This document shows, in pieces, positions 11,293 through 22,590 of a stretch of 37,784 nucleotides of DNA; the first letter of the stretch is position 1, and the number at the start of each line of letters is the position of its first letter. This DNA is from Tubiluchus corallicola. Its lineage: Eukaryota; Priapulida; Priapulimorpha; Priapulimorphida; Tubiluchidae. The notes beneath the pieces were generated by a model that saw nothing but the letters and a program-made list of their open reading frames with translations, had not been told where the DNA came from and did no database searches. The position numbers and the translations under genes were made by a program. Where the stretch lies: contig JAQGDQ010001499.1 of assembly GCA_030141605.1 (NCBI GenBank), forward strand, positions 1-37,784. Reading direction: 5' to 3'.

Positions 11293-12393
11293 GCAAACTT
11301 CAGAACGATCATCATTGTAACCGTGATGATAGTCGTCATCCTCGTAGACATTGCCGTCATCATCAACGTAACAATGGTCATTGTCGTCACCATTTCTATC
11401 AATTCATTCATCATTACATTTCCTTGTATTTTTATCGCAATTTCCATCGTGATATAATTGTTGTCGACATCAGCAGCGTCGCTGTTTTTGCTGCAAATTT
11501 TGTGATGTGATGTGTAAACTGTTTCTGGGGATCGTGACATTGATCACCTGTTCTTACTGTTATCCATTTTGAGCATCACTTGATCCGTCTATTAATTTTT
11601 TCAACATCTTGCTTAGTATTTTTTATTGAGAACCAATGAATGATGTCTGATGTTATTCGGTTTATTTACTGGGTCTGCCAACTAATTGTATTGAAATATT
11701 TTCAAGAATCTGATGAAGAGGAAAATCTTGAAATACAGCACCATGACTACGATTTTTATCTTAAAAGAAGACAGGATGATTTTTCACATCACATGCCATA
11801 TTGAAGTACGAAAGCAGTATACTTTCTAGCACGTATAATAATGCCAAAGCATTACTTAATTAATGGTGGGCGAGCCCAAATAGTGATGACATCACAAACG
11901 AACATAATTTTCAACAGCTCAAACATTCCGTGTTGCACGTGTTTACGAAAGCGAAAATTAAAGTGCAGTGCTACTGTGCAATATTGGTGAAATTATAATG
12001 TTGAAATTTAAATTTCAAGTTTGCCGCTGTGCGCACGCATGAGCCTTCGAACATGTGCACTACTTCGCAACCGAACACCTCTGAAGTGAGAGGTACAGCA
12101 CCTGTTTTCTTGTGCAGCGCGTTTTTAAGATGTAGGGGCTAGTGCCCGTTTAACTAGAAAATGACGAAATGTTTGCAACAGCGAAGAGCTAGTGACGCGA
12201 ACGCAAAATTATTTTGTGGTAATAATTCTTTCACACAAGTCATTTTTAAAAAAATAGTATGTTCCTTTTCAATATTTTTGTAGAGTAATTTCAATATTTT
12301 CAATGTTCTTTTTCATAAAATACCAGATTGTTATGAGTGTAGTTTAAGACTGATAAGGTTTCCCTTTAAATTTTTAGGGCAAATTTGGCTGGT
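11293..12393. other. Unassigned sequence
   Basis: Degenerate remnants of the neighbouring ATC/GTC block continue to about 11400. No gene signal is seen after that. Confidence 0.5.
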
Positions 12394-12459
12394 AAAAGTG
12401 AGACAAAAGTGAGAGTGAGATAAAAGTGAGAGTGCGATAAAAGTGAGAGTGAGATAAAA
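12394..12459 (+). repeat. 17-bp x ~4 tandem repeat
   Basis: The units are agtgagagtgagataaa, with agacaaa and tgcgataaa variants. Confidence 0.85.
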
Positions 12460-13836
12460 CACGAAGAAATCGTAGCATTGTGCAGTGAAATATGACGTCA
12501 TGGAAGTATATTATAATATGTGTATGAATATGCCGACATGATTAATCTGTGAAGGATCAAGGAGTGTAATCATGATCAGGAAATAGGTTGTGTTCTGCAA
12601 TTTTGCTTAAAATCACTCTGAAGTTTGTGCTGTAACTTTTGGTTATTGTCGCGGAAGTTCGGCTTAATTACTTCGCGTTGATTAACTTGACCTTTAAGTA
12701 TTACATTGTGTCTTCTTGCCTCATTCCCTCCCTTTTTTAGGCTTGTTACAGCTTTGATATAGCTTAAATTTCCCTCTAATCTTACTGTACTTATTTGCTT
12801 CTGAATGACCTTTTACATTAATAGAGTTCTAGTTTTCTGTATTTAAGCTGTGTAAGACAGGTCTACCTTGAACATTTAGACCTGTGGGCTAGCCAGGCTA
12901 TGTTCCGCTGTGTTTTAGTATAGTGCTCTTTCAGTATTGATAATTATGTTATCTATGTACCTGATAGTATAGATGTTATAATATAATTCCTCGTGACTTG
13001 TTAATGATAGTTTTTTATTATTTGATTGAAAAAGCTAACAGGCTTAATAATTGTGGGCAAAGTTTAATTTCAGTAACAGCTCTCCCACCTATTTCATTGC
13101 CCACAGTTATCTTTCGTCCTTATATTCCTCATTGATTAGAGTTGCTGGCTTCCAATCAAGACCTTTGAATTAAAAATGCAGTTGCAAGTAAAGAAACACC
13201 GGAGTTTTTCAAGTCGTTGAAGTTAGTGAAGCATCTTTTGATTGTAGCCTGAAGGACCTTAAGGACCTCGTCACTTAATCACTAATTTGACCTCGGGGTT
13301 TCTATTGATCTTACGTCACTTTTAGTTACGTCATTCTTCTGTCTTTCTGAAGTTCACACGTCCCACATTGGTTTGGCGCCGCCACCAATCTTTTACATGC
13401 GCCTGGTGTAACCACGTGACTTGTGCTTTGTTTCTTGTCCTTATGAAACGTTGTCTTTGAAGAATTTCGATTGGTTGATTGGTTAATGTGGTTTGAAGCG
13501 GCAGTAAAATTAATCACATTACATCTGAACAACGCAGACTTTAGAATTGTCTGGAATGCCATCCTAATTTAATTGTAGCGACTGAAATCAGAAGCTGCTG
13601 CTCGCGGCCATGTGCCAATGCTTTGTCCCGCTTTCAGATTTTTAGCTTTTTGATCATTTCTTGGGTCTGTCAAATAGAAAGCAGTCAAATCCAGAGCTGA
13701 TAGATAGTAGAAAAATTTTAGCTTCTGCTCTTTAACAAGATTCAGGAAAGAACTAACAAATAAAGGTGCAGTTCATTCAGAATTTAGAAAGAACTGGTAG
13801 TTAATGGTCGGTTCATAACAGCTGAGCTACCGGAAG
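12460..13836. other. Unassigned sequence upstream of the LINE fragment
   Basis: No reverse-transcriptase motifs are readable here, so the LINE body is missing or decayed. Short frames (for example minus strand 13326-13562) lack domains. Confidence 0.5.
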
Positions 13837-14154
13837 TTGTTCAAATTTTTACTAACACAACCACTAGGAAAATATGATAGACTAGCAGAAACTAGAGCAT
13901 TCTCGTTGTTGTTAAGCAGAGGTTGTAAAGCTTTTAAGCACAGGTTAGGATTAGTTGAAGATAACAAGTGTCATTGTGGTAACATCCAAGCACCGGAACG
14001 TTTAATTTTTCACTGCCAACTAGTATCAGATAAACACAGAACAGCATTAGAAAATGCAATTGATAATAGACATACAAGAAATATATACAGACAGTGTGAC
14101 GAAAATGTTTTAAAACTGCATTTAAAAATTGTGCATCACTTGATTATAATATAG
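13837..14154 (+). pseudogene. LINE (non-LTR retrotransposon) ORF2 C-terminal fragment
   Basis: A 105-codon open stretch contains RLAETRAFSLLLSRGCKAFK, then HRLGLVEDNKCHCGNIQAPE and RLIFHC. The arrangement (a hydrophobic Leu-rich helix, a basic HRLGL segment, then C45-x-C47-G ... H59-C60) is the usual C-terminal tail of Jockey/R1/CR1-type reverse transcriptase ORFs, after the RNase H or RT region. No RT motifs are readable upstream, so the copy is 5'-truncated or decayed. Downstream is AT-rich with AATAAAA near 14233, consistent with a retroelement 3' UTR. The family assignment is by pattern only, and the canonical EHxLxxC spacing is altered (ERLIFHC). Confidence 0.55.
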
Positions 14155-14292
14155 ACTATTAAGTAATTAAAATTGATGTTAGCTATAAAATAGACTAGTG
14201 TAATTAATTAATAATGTTACTAACAATAATTTTAATAAAATCTGTTTTTTTCTGAACAAAGATTTATAAAAAATAGCTGGGAAGAGCTGCTG

Positions 14293-14930
14293 GCAGATGA
14301 AGGTCAGTTCATTATTGTTGGCAAGAAATGGCAATAGATGAAGTCAGTTCATTATCGTTGGCAAGAAATGGCAACAGATGAAGTCAGTTCATTGTCGTTG
14401 GCAAGAAATGGCAACAGATGAAGGTCAGTTTATTATTGATGGTAAGAAATGGCAACAGATGAAGGTCAGTTCATTATTGTTGGCAAGAACTGGCAACAGA
14501 TGAAGGTCAGTTCATTATTGTTGGCAAGAAATGGCAACAGATGAAGGTCAGCTCATTATTGTTGACAAGAAGTGACAACAGATGAAGGTCAGTTCATTAT
14601 TGTTGACAAGAAGTGACAACAGATAAAGGTCAGCTCATTATTGTTGGCAAGAACTGCAACAGATGAAGGTCAGCTCATTATTGTTGGCAAGAACTGGCAA
14701 CAGATAAAGGTCAGCTCATTATTGTTGACAAGAAGTGACAACAGATAAAGGTCAGTGCGTTATTGTTGGCAAGAACTGCAACAGATGAAGGTCAGTTCGT
14801 TATTTTTGGAAAGAAGTGACAACAGATGAAGGTCACTTCATTGACAACAGATGGAGGTCAGTTCATTATTGTTGACAAGAAGTGACAACAGATGAAGGTC
14901 AGTGCGTTATTGTTGACAAGAAGTGACTGT
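14293..14930 (+). repeat. ~41-bp minisatellite, about 15 units
   Basis: Units carry aacagatgaaggtcagttc followed by attattgttggcaagaaatg, with lengths near 41 bp and small indels. Sub-families differ in ggcaag/gacaag, aaatggc/aagtgac and ttcatt/gcgtt. The array lies just downstream of the LINE fragment's 3' region and is more degraded than the 34-, 30- and 76-bp arrays. Confidence 0.9.
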
Positions 14931-15205
14931 TTTTGGAATTACCCGAATGTTTTTCTGTTAAAGTTCGCAAGACACTGCAAGGTGTTTGATACATGTGATC
15001 GAAAATAAGGTATTCAAACCTCTCCTGGGCTAGTTTAGCCTTCAGTAAAGTCCTTACAGAAGTCGCATTAAGAATAGCATTAGCATTATCTGATTAAAAC
15101 AACCAAAAATAAATAAAAACTCTACATCTTGGAGCTGAAATGATGTGAAGAGAAGCCATCTCTCGACGGTGGATTAGCATCGACGGGCGAGTATAGTCAT
15201 GCTGG
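14931..15205. other. Unassigned spacer between two arrays
   Basis: Unique sequence between the ~41-bp and 76-bp arrays. Nothing recognised. Confidence 0.5.
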
Positions 15206-18177
15206 AAAACATACGTGTATCTTGTGTTTTATTCGATGCATTTTATTCCCACTATGGTTGCGTGTAGATTTCTACACGAGCAAAACATACGTGTATCTTG
15301 TGTTTTATTCAATGCATTTTATTCCCACTATGGTTGCGTGTAGATTTCTACACGAGCAAAACATACGTGTACCTTGTGTTTTATTCGATGCATTTTATTC
15401 CCACTATGGTTGCGTGTAGATTTCTACACGAGCAAAACATACGTGTATCTTGTGTTTTATTCGATGCATTTTATTCCCACTATGGTTGCGTGTAGATTTC
15501 TACACGAGCAAAACATACGTGTATCTTGTGTTTTATTCGATGCATTTTATTCCCACTATGGTTGCTTGTAGATTTCTACACGAGCAAAACATACTTGTAT
15601 CTTGTGTTTATTCATTTGTTTTTAATTTGCTTTTATTGGTTTTGTTTTTGTTTTTTTTGGTTGTGTTTTTGAAAACATACGTCTTGTGTTTTATTCGATG
15701 CATTTTATTCCCACTATGGTTGCTTGTAGATTTCTACACGAGCAAAACATACGTGTATCTTGTGTTTTATTCGATGCATTTTATTCCCACTATGGTTGCT
15801 TGTAGATTTCTACACGAGCAAAACATACGTGTATCTTGTGTTTTATTCGATGCATTTTATTCCCACTATGGTTGCTTGTAGATTTCTACACGAGCAAAAC
15901 ATACGTGTATCTTGTGTTTTATTCAATGCATTTTATTCCCACTATGGTTGCGTGTAGATTTCTACACGAGCAAAACATACTTGTATCTTGTGTTTTATTC
16001 GATGCATTTTATTCCCACTATGGTTGCGTGTAGATTTCTACACGAGCAAAACATACGTGTATCTCGTGTTTTATTCAATGCATTTTATTCCCACTATGGT
16101 TGCTTGTAGATTTCTACACGAGCAAAACATACGTGTATCTCGTGTTTTATTCGATGCATTTTATTCCCACTATGGTTGCGTGTAGATTTCTACACGAGCA
16201 AAACATACGTGTATCTTGTGTTTTATTCAATGCATTTTATTCCCACTATGGTTGCGTGTAGATTTCTACACGAGCAAAACATACGTGTATCTTGTGTTTT
16301 ATTCGATGCATTTTATTCCCACTATGGTTGCGTGTAGATTTCTACACGAGCAAAACATACGTGTATCTTGTGTTTTATTCGATGCATTTTATTCCCACTA
16401 TGGTTGCTTGTAGATTTCTACACGAGCAAAACATACGTGTATCTTGTGTTTTATTCGATGCATTTTATTCCCACTATGGTTGCTTGTAGATTTCTACACG
16501 AGCAAAACATACTTGTATCTTGTGTTTTATTCGATGCATTTTATTCCCACTATGGTTGCGTGTAGATTTCTACACGAGCAAAACATACGTGTATCTTGTG
16601 TTTTATTCGATGCATTTTATTCCCACTATGGTTGCTTGTAGATTTCTACACGAGCAAAACATACGTGTATCTTGTGTTTTATTCGATGCATTTTATTCCC
16701 ACTATGGTTGCTTGTAGATTTCTACACGAGCAAAACATACTTGTATCTTGTGTTTTATTCGATGCATTTTATTCCCACTATGGTTGCTTGTAGATTTCTA
16801 CACGAGCAAAACATACGTGTATCTTGTGTTTTATTCGATGCATTTTATTCCCACTATGGTTGCGTGTAGATTTCTACACGAGCAAAACATACGTGTATCT
16901 TGTGTTTTATTCGATGCATTTTATTCCCACTATGGTTGCTTGTAGATTTCTACACGAGCAAAACATACTTGTATCTTGTGTTTTATTCGATGCATTTTAT
17001 TCCCACTATGGTTGCTTGTAGATTTCTACACGAGCAAAACATACGTGTATCTTGTGTTTTATTCGATGCATTTTATTCCCACTATGGTTGCTTGTAGATT
17101 TCTACACGAGCAAAACATACGTGTATCTTGTGTTTTATTCGATGCATTTTATTCCCACTATGGTTGCTTGTAGATTTCTACACCAGCAAAACATACTTGT
17201 ATCTTGTGTTTTATTCGATGCATTTGATTCCCACTATGGTTGCTTGTAGATTTCTACACGAGCAAAACATACGTGTATCTTGTGTTTTATTCGATGCATT
17301 TTATTTCCACTATGGTTGCGTGTAGATTTCTACACGAGCAAAACATACGTGTATCTTGTGTTTTATTCGATGCATTTTATTCCCACTATGGTTGCGTGTA
17401 GTTTTCTACACGAGCAAAACATACGTGTATCTTGTGTTTTATTCGATGCATTTTATTCCCACTATGGTTGCGTGTAGATTTCTACACGAGCAAAACATAC
17501 GTGTATCTTGTGTTTTATTCGATGCATTTTATTTCCACTATGGTTGCGTGTAGATTTCTACACGAGCAAAACATACGTGTATCTTGTGTTTTATTCGATG
17601 CATTTTATTCCCACTATGGTTGCGTGTAGTTTTCTACACGAGCAAAACATACGTGTATCTTGTGTTTTATTCAATGCATTTTATTCCCACTATGGTTGCT
17701 TGTAGATTTCTACACCAGCAAAACATACGTGTATCTTGTGTTTTATTCAATGCATTTTATTCCCACTATGGTTGCTTGTAGATTTCTACACGAGCAAAAC
17801 ATACTCGTATCTTGTGTTTTATTCAATGCATTTTATTCCCACTATGGTTGCGTGTAGATTTCTACACGAGCAAAACATACGTGTATCTTGTGTTTTATTC
17901 GATGCATTTTATTCCCACTATGGTTGCTTGTAGATTTCTACACCAGCAAAACATACTTGTATCTTGTGTTTTATTCGATGCATTTGATTCCCACTATGGT
18001 TGCTTGTAGATTTCTACACGAGCAAAACATACGTGTATCTTGTGTTTTATTCGATGCATTTTATTCCCACTATGGTTGCTTGTAGATTTCTACACGAGCA
18101 AAACATACGTGTATCTTGTGTTTTATTCGATGCATTTTATTCCCACTATGGTTGCGTGTAGATTTCTACACGAGCAA
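15206..18177 (+). repeat. 76-bp satellite array, about 39 units
   Basis: The unit contains gtgtatcttgtgttttattc, gatgcattttattcccac, tatggttgcgtgtagattt and ctacacgagcaaaacatac. Spacing is exactly 76 bp from 15676 to the end (33 units). Five full units precede a divergent T-rich break at about 15606-15675. Each unit carries a hairpin, CGTGTAGA-TT-TCTACACG, whose stem is shortened in units with gcttg in place of gcgtg. Other variants are acgtg/acttg, cgatg/caatg, cgagc/ccagc, agattt/agtttt and ttattc/ttgattc. Short open frames of 65 codons recur once per unit because 76 is not a multiple of 3. They are artefacts of the repeat and not genes. Confidence 0.96.
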
Positions 18178-18414
18178 TGGACAGTTTCTTTGATTGAAGT
18201 GATAAACGTCTAATTGACCCTTTTCACTGTCTGTTAAGCTGTCCTTTCTACGTTCGTCTGGCAAACACTTATTTCATTACTGAGAAGGAAGAAACGAGAA
18301 ATTAATCAACGGCTAAGCTTTTCTTATTTTAATCTCCGATTCAGAAATTCCTGATTTATAATTTTTGCGAAATAATTGGAGTTTAGTAATTACGATATTA
18401 GTTCACTTTTATTT

Positions 18415-19573
18415 AGGGGTAAGCGGGGTAAGTTGAGAAAGGCACAAAACTGAAATGAAAGAGGGCATTAAATTTAAAAGTTAAGCAAAATGATTATGTG
18501 TATAAAGGAATAAAATGAAAAACATTTAAAGCACAAGAAAATCCTCCACTTACATTAAGCTTAAAAAATTCGTCTCGAAATTTTATACCACTTACATACT
18601 AACTTTTCGTATGCATGGCTTGCATCGGCCGAAACGCTCTACAAAATGTGTAAATTTAAACTAGCTCGATGACCGTTAGACGCAGCCATTTTAATGGTAG
18701 GTCGTTTGAAACCAGTTTTGATAACATTTAGTAAAGTTTGAAAAAAAATCAGAGCATTCGTAGCATACATGTTGCCAATTAAGTAAAATTTTAAATTACT
18801 GTATCTTGTCAATAAGATTAAAAATACGTTTTTGGTTAGTGAGTGGCGCACCCTGGAGGTGAGTCAACGACATTTTACCAACTGGCACAAATATTTAAAT
18901 TATTATTTCTAGTTACACAAGTCTTTCCAGCAGGTAAGTGAAATGCTAAGTAATATTGATTTGCACGGAAAGTTTATTGGGTCATAATTTAACATTGTCT
19001 TTTCTTCCTCTGACTTACGTTGTGCGTATATGACGTCACATAATGGCACCTGAAGTAAGTTTTAGAAAAATCGCCTTAAAGATTTATAATACTCCACAGT
19101 AATTTTATGCACATATTGTACTCGCGTTCAAGGGAATTTTTCTTTGTTTTGATTTTAAATCTGCCGCAATACTGTTCCGTTCTCCATTACATAGCCTCAC
19201 TACGTAAATCAGGAGAAAAAATGCAGTGTTAAGTTAATGTTTGCGCCAATTGGTAAAATGTCGTTGACTCACCCTCCAGGGTGCACCACTCATTAACCAA
19301 AAACATATTTTTAATCTTATTGACAAGATACAGTAATTTAAGATTTTACTTACTTAGTGACGTGTCATTGCGGGAGTTTAAATTTATATGTTTTGTACAG
19401 CGTTATTGTCGACGAAAGCTCCGCACGCAAAAAGGCAGTATGTAAGTGGTATAAAAATTTCAAGACGAATTTCTTAAGCTTTATGTAAGTGGAGGGTTTT
19501 CTTGTGCTTCAAGTCTTTCTGTGTCATTGCCAATCGGTCGTACCACTTGTGCCGCTCTGCCCCACTTTCCCCT
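18415..19573. mobile_element. Foldback element with long inverted arms (~1.16 kb)
   Basis: The left end aggggtaagcggggtaagtt is inverted at the right end as gccccactttcccct. Inside, tcctccacttacattaagct pairs with agctttatgtaagtggaggg. Further in, gagtggcgcaccctggaggt pairs with ctccagggtgcaccactc, and gtcaacgacattttaccaa pairs with ttggtaaaatgtcgttgac. The arms are about 18415-18891 and 19243-19573, separated by a ~350-bp loop. The left arm has about 110 bp absent from the right. No transposase is encoded and no clear target duplication is visible. Open frames inside are short and unconvincing. Confidence 0.85.
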
Positions 19574-19894
19574 ATATATATCAGCAGATAATTATGATAT
19601 TCAGCGGTCAATGGCTTCTTTCATGTAATTGTGCCACGTGCTCATTTCACACAAGCATTATCCAGGCACTTTTTATTATTTTCTGCCTGATCAGATCAAA
19701 CACGTGTTGTTGAAGCCCGCATTGGTTCTGCAGCAATGAGTTTTGCTCGTAATTCGCTCAGACCAACACAGCAGCCGGTATTGGCAAATGAACTGCAAAA
19801 GAAAAATGAAATACGTCCAATTATCTTTACTTAAAGCAAACAATTAACTTAAGCGGCTTCGTGAATAATTTACACCCTGCCGCGCGTCACTTCG
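19574..19894. other. Unassigned sequence after the foldback element
   Basis: It begins with tatatatat, a possible insertion target. No coding signal. Confidence 0.5.
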
Positions 19895-20110
19895 CGCGCG
19901 CAAATCTGCCAAAATCGCCGCTAATTAGCGATGATGTTAATTTGCGATGAGGTTGATTTAATGCGTCGTTAATGGCATGGAAACGCAGCCTCCCGAGAAG
20001 ATGCTGGAGAAATTATCTCGTCTAATTAAATTAAGAAAACGCACAAACTTTTTTCTCCGTTTATTAAAATTTATGGAAATGAGTTTAGAGAATAGAAATT
20101 CGAAATTCCA
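19895..20110. promoter_or_regulatory. Homeodomain-motif-rich block, candidate enhancer
   Basis: Non-repetitive sequence contains several TAATTA/TTAAT homeodomain-type cores (gctaattagc, gatgttaatttgc, cgtcgttaatgg, gtctaattaaatt) and a CG-rich cgcgcgtcacttcgcgcgcg. It has no open frame of note. Clustering of TAAT cores in otherwise unique DNA is the only evidence. Confidence 0.3.
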
Positions 20111-20225
20111 TTGCGGGTTATAATATTAGGATGCAAGGCGTCCCTTCCTAATCAGATACATATCAGAATATTGATTTTTCATAAGCGGCTTTTATGACAA
20201 TGTCAGTATTGTCCCCCCCCCGGCA

Positions 20226-20254
20226 ATTCAATTCAATTCAATTCAATTCAATTA
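20226..20254 (+). repeat. (CAATT)n microsatellite
   Basis: Five to six CAATT units follow a C9 run and lead into the sequence preceding the 76-bp x4 array. Confidence 0.9.
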
Positions 20255-20317
20255 AAAAGGTTTATTTATCTTTAATATAATATTTATAACGCAAATATAA
20301 CAAATTATGTAAAGTAG

Positions 20318-20621
20318 GTAGAGATGGGGTGGCGAAAGACCAGGAGGTCATCGAGTCAGCCACCCCTATTAGTATGATATAACTCAGTGAGCTGTAGAGA
20401 CGGGGTGGCGAAAGACCAGGAGGTCATCTAGTCAGCCACCCCTATCAGCATGATATAACTCAGTGAGCTGTAGAGATGGGGTGACGAAAGACCAGGAGGT
20501 CATCGAGTCAGCCACCCCTATCAGCATGATATAACTCAGTGAGCTGTAGAGATGGGGTGACGAAAGACCAGGAGGTCATCTAGTCAGCCACCCCTATTAG
20601 TATGATATAACTCAGTGAGCT
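20318..20621 (+). repeat. 76-bp x 4 tandem repeat
   Basis: Four units start at 20318, 20394, 20470 and 20546. They share gtagagatggggtggcgaaa, gaccaggaggtcatcgagtc, agccacccctattag and tatgatataactcagtgagc. The units differ by a few substitutions. The sequence is unrelated to the 15.2-18.2 kb array although the period is the same. Confidence 0.95.
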
Positions 20622-20887
20622 GCATTTAGCAAACTTCTCATGTCATATCCTTTCTTTTCTTTAGTCATCTTTGTAATTCATCGCTGCCATTTTACACTTA
20701 TTTATGGTACTTTGTAAGTTCGATACGATTTTCTTCTGTCTTGCATGGTTTGAACGGCTTCAGTCTGGCTTCAGATTTTCAGGGTCCTTAGTGATTCAGG
20801 CTGCATGGAAGAGACTCTTGTTTATATATAATTGCCCCCATAGGCTAAAATTCCCCCCGCGCACAAGAAATTAGTTCGTAAAGCTGA
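20622..20887. other. Unassigned sequence
   Basis: Contains tgcccccataggctaaaatt followed by a C-run before the telomere-like block; possibly part of the same repetitive element. Confidence 0.4.
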
Positions 20888-21034
20888 TTAGGGTTAGCGG
20901 TGGGGTTTTAGTTAGGGTTAAGGTTAAGATTATGATTGGGGTCAGGGTTAGAGTCGGGTTAGGGTTAGGGTTGAATTAGGGTTGAATTAGGGTTGAATTA
21001 GGGTTGAATTAGGGTTGAATTAGGGTTGAATTAG
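20888..21034 (+). repeat. Telomere-like (TTAGGG) block with 11-bp derivative array
   Basis: Degenerate ttagggtta motifs lead into two perfect TTAGGG units and then six copies of an 11-bp unit, gggttgaatta, a TTAGGG derivative with a 5-bp insert. This is an interstitial telomere-like tract. It could mark a healed break or be part of a repetitive element whose tail includes the 5S-like sequence just downstream. Confidence 0.75.
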
Positions 21035-21110
21035 GCTTGGAGTTAAGGTATTTAAATTGTGTGGGGAATTGCAAATTCCGTCCTGACTGCAATTATGTGC
21101 AAATACTACA

Positions 21111-21220
21111 GTCTGGGCTATATGCTTGCAGCACGCCGAAAGTTAAGCAACATTAGATGATCAGGACACAGATTGAGTCTCAGTCTTACTGTTTGAATCA
21201 TATAATTGTGTAGGTCACTT
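21111..21220 (+). pseudogene. 5S rRNA-like pseudogene with an internal deletion
   Basis: The stretch gtctgggctatatgc resembles the 5' end of metazoan 5S rRNA. It is followed by ccgaaagttaagcaacatta, close to the 5S internal control region. Next comes gatcaggacacagattgagt, which resembles the part around the TTGGATGGGTGAC motif, and finally ttgtgtaggtc, resembling the 3' end. About 20 nt between the first two blocks are missing compared with 5S, and many bases differ, so it cannot be functional 5S. It could be a dispersed 5S pseudogene or the head of a 5S-derived SINE. Confidence 0.45.
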
Positions 21221-22219
21221 GAGATCTAATCATGTGAGAATTAACGTCAAGCAAAACGTCAGTTATTCTCAGTCAAGCTCTGCTAACTGCCCAATGAGCG
21301 TGCATGATTTTCACACGCTTACAAAGATCTACTCGTCGCCGTTCTTTCGGGACAACCAGGGACATAAGCTGCAACTATGTGTTGCCAGTATATGTTACGC
21401 TGTTATGAGAAATGCTCAACTTTTTATTAGTTTGCGGAAGGAACACCCGCCAGATTCTAGATTTTATTACAGATCGTCTGCATTATTGCACGGAAATTGC
21501 AAGACAATTGGTAAAAATATACAGTCTAATTCACAGGAACACTTTTGAACTGTTTTGGCTCACCCTGTACAGGAGGTTCTGCTATCTCCAAGTGTCGGCG
21601 CAAATTCGTTTCTTAAACAACCGAATCAACGGCTGTGTCAGAAGACTTGAGTCGGGACGTGAGGCGAATCTTGCTCAGATTTCGAGGACAACCAAAACCA
21701 TTTAATCAAATTGGCAAGCATTTGTATTCTAGCCTCATAAGTAATAATAGCAGAGAAATTGAGAAATCTTGTAAAATGGGCGGGAAATTGTCGTGCTGTA
21801 CAAGCATCTCATTAAAGTAAAAGTCAACATTATTATGCCGAGACAGGAAGAACACAGCGTCAAAATGAAGGGCACCTTTATCATTCTACGTTGCGGGTTA
21901 CAGCGTTGTGGGGTTGAGGTCGTGGGCACCAACGTTTGACTTTGAATGTACAAGCACCAAGTGAACAGACAAGGAGAAATTAATACCAAACATGTTTATT
22001 TGTGACGTAGCCTTTAAATTTTAACTTTGCGTGTGAAAAGTGTCCACAGTTTTGTCAAGCTTCTTTTTATTTCACAATTCTTTTTAATGTTATTAATGAT
22101 ACAGATCGTTTCAATTCAATTATAAACGGTCGCCAAAAATTTACACAACTTTCACACTTACTCGCAGTGAAATATCAAGTAACTAGCTTAATCCACAACC
22201 AAAGAAAAGTAGCAAAATA
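21221..22219. other. Unassigned sequence with overlapping open frames
   Basis: Frames at 21219-21548, 21412-21705 and 21635-21820 overlap in different phases. None has a recognised domain, splice logic or codon pattern. A single decayed coding element is possible but not shown. Confidence 0.4.
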
Positions 22220-22310
22220 AATAAGCTTTTTCACAGTTCCAGCGATTGATGATGATTGTGAAAAGGTCAAAGGTTAAATGTGCCAGACAACACGTGTGTA
22301 CTCTCAGCTC
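22220..22310 (+). repeat. Dispersed repeat family B, copy 1, with DR1 motif
   Basis: It is homologous to 37610-37700. The shared pieces are gttccagcgattgatgatga and gtgaaaaggtcaaaggttaa. AGGTCA-A-AGGTTA at 22264-22276 is a near-consensus DR1 half-site pair of the type bound by RXR/HNF4 nuclear receptors. Confidence 0.75.
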
Positions 22311-22498
22311 ATGCTGTTGTAATACTAACAATTTTAACAGCTAGCTAGAACCTTACTTAGTTCATTTTTTCCTGTTACCGAGAAAGATCCTGCTGGTTAA
22401 TCACTCTTCATCGCACAGACTAATGCATAATTAAAAACCACGTAAAACAACTGAAGTTACTGAACTGATGCGGCAGACGGCTTTGCTCTGCACACATG

Positions 22499-22590
22499 TT
22501 ACGTGACGGTTGTAATTAAGACGCGTTGCTGTAGTACACTTAACCTTTGGCCTGTAACAACTGCGCATGCGCGCAACGAAACTGTGAATT
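22499..22590 (+). repeat. Dispersed repeat family C, copy 1, with NRF1-like motif
   Basis: It shares acgtgacggttgta.ttaa, agacgc, gtggtac/gtagtac and gcg.gcgca.aacgaaact with 23765-23846. It contains TGCGCATGCGC (22562-22572), the NRF1 consensus. An open frame of 129 codons that starts here has no recognised domain. Confidence 0.7.

Noticed and set aside
10763-11296. Minus-strand poly-Asp protein
   Set aside because: Trinucleotide repeat; the C-terminal part is AT-rich sequence without a domain.
15222-18085. Family of about 35 tandem 65-residue genes
   Set aside because: One phase of each 76-bp satellite unit stays open for 65 codons; a period not divisible by 3 prevents a continuous protein.
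15206-18177. CRISPR array
   Set aside because: Eukaryotic context, and the whole 76-bp unit is conserved, so there are no unique spacers.
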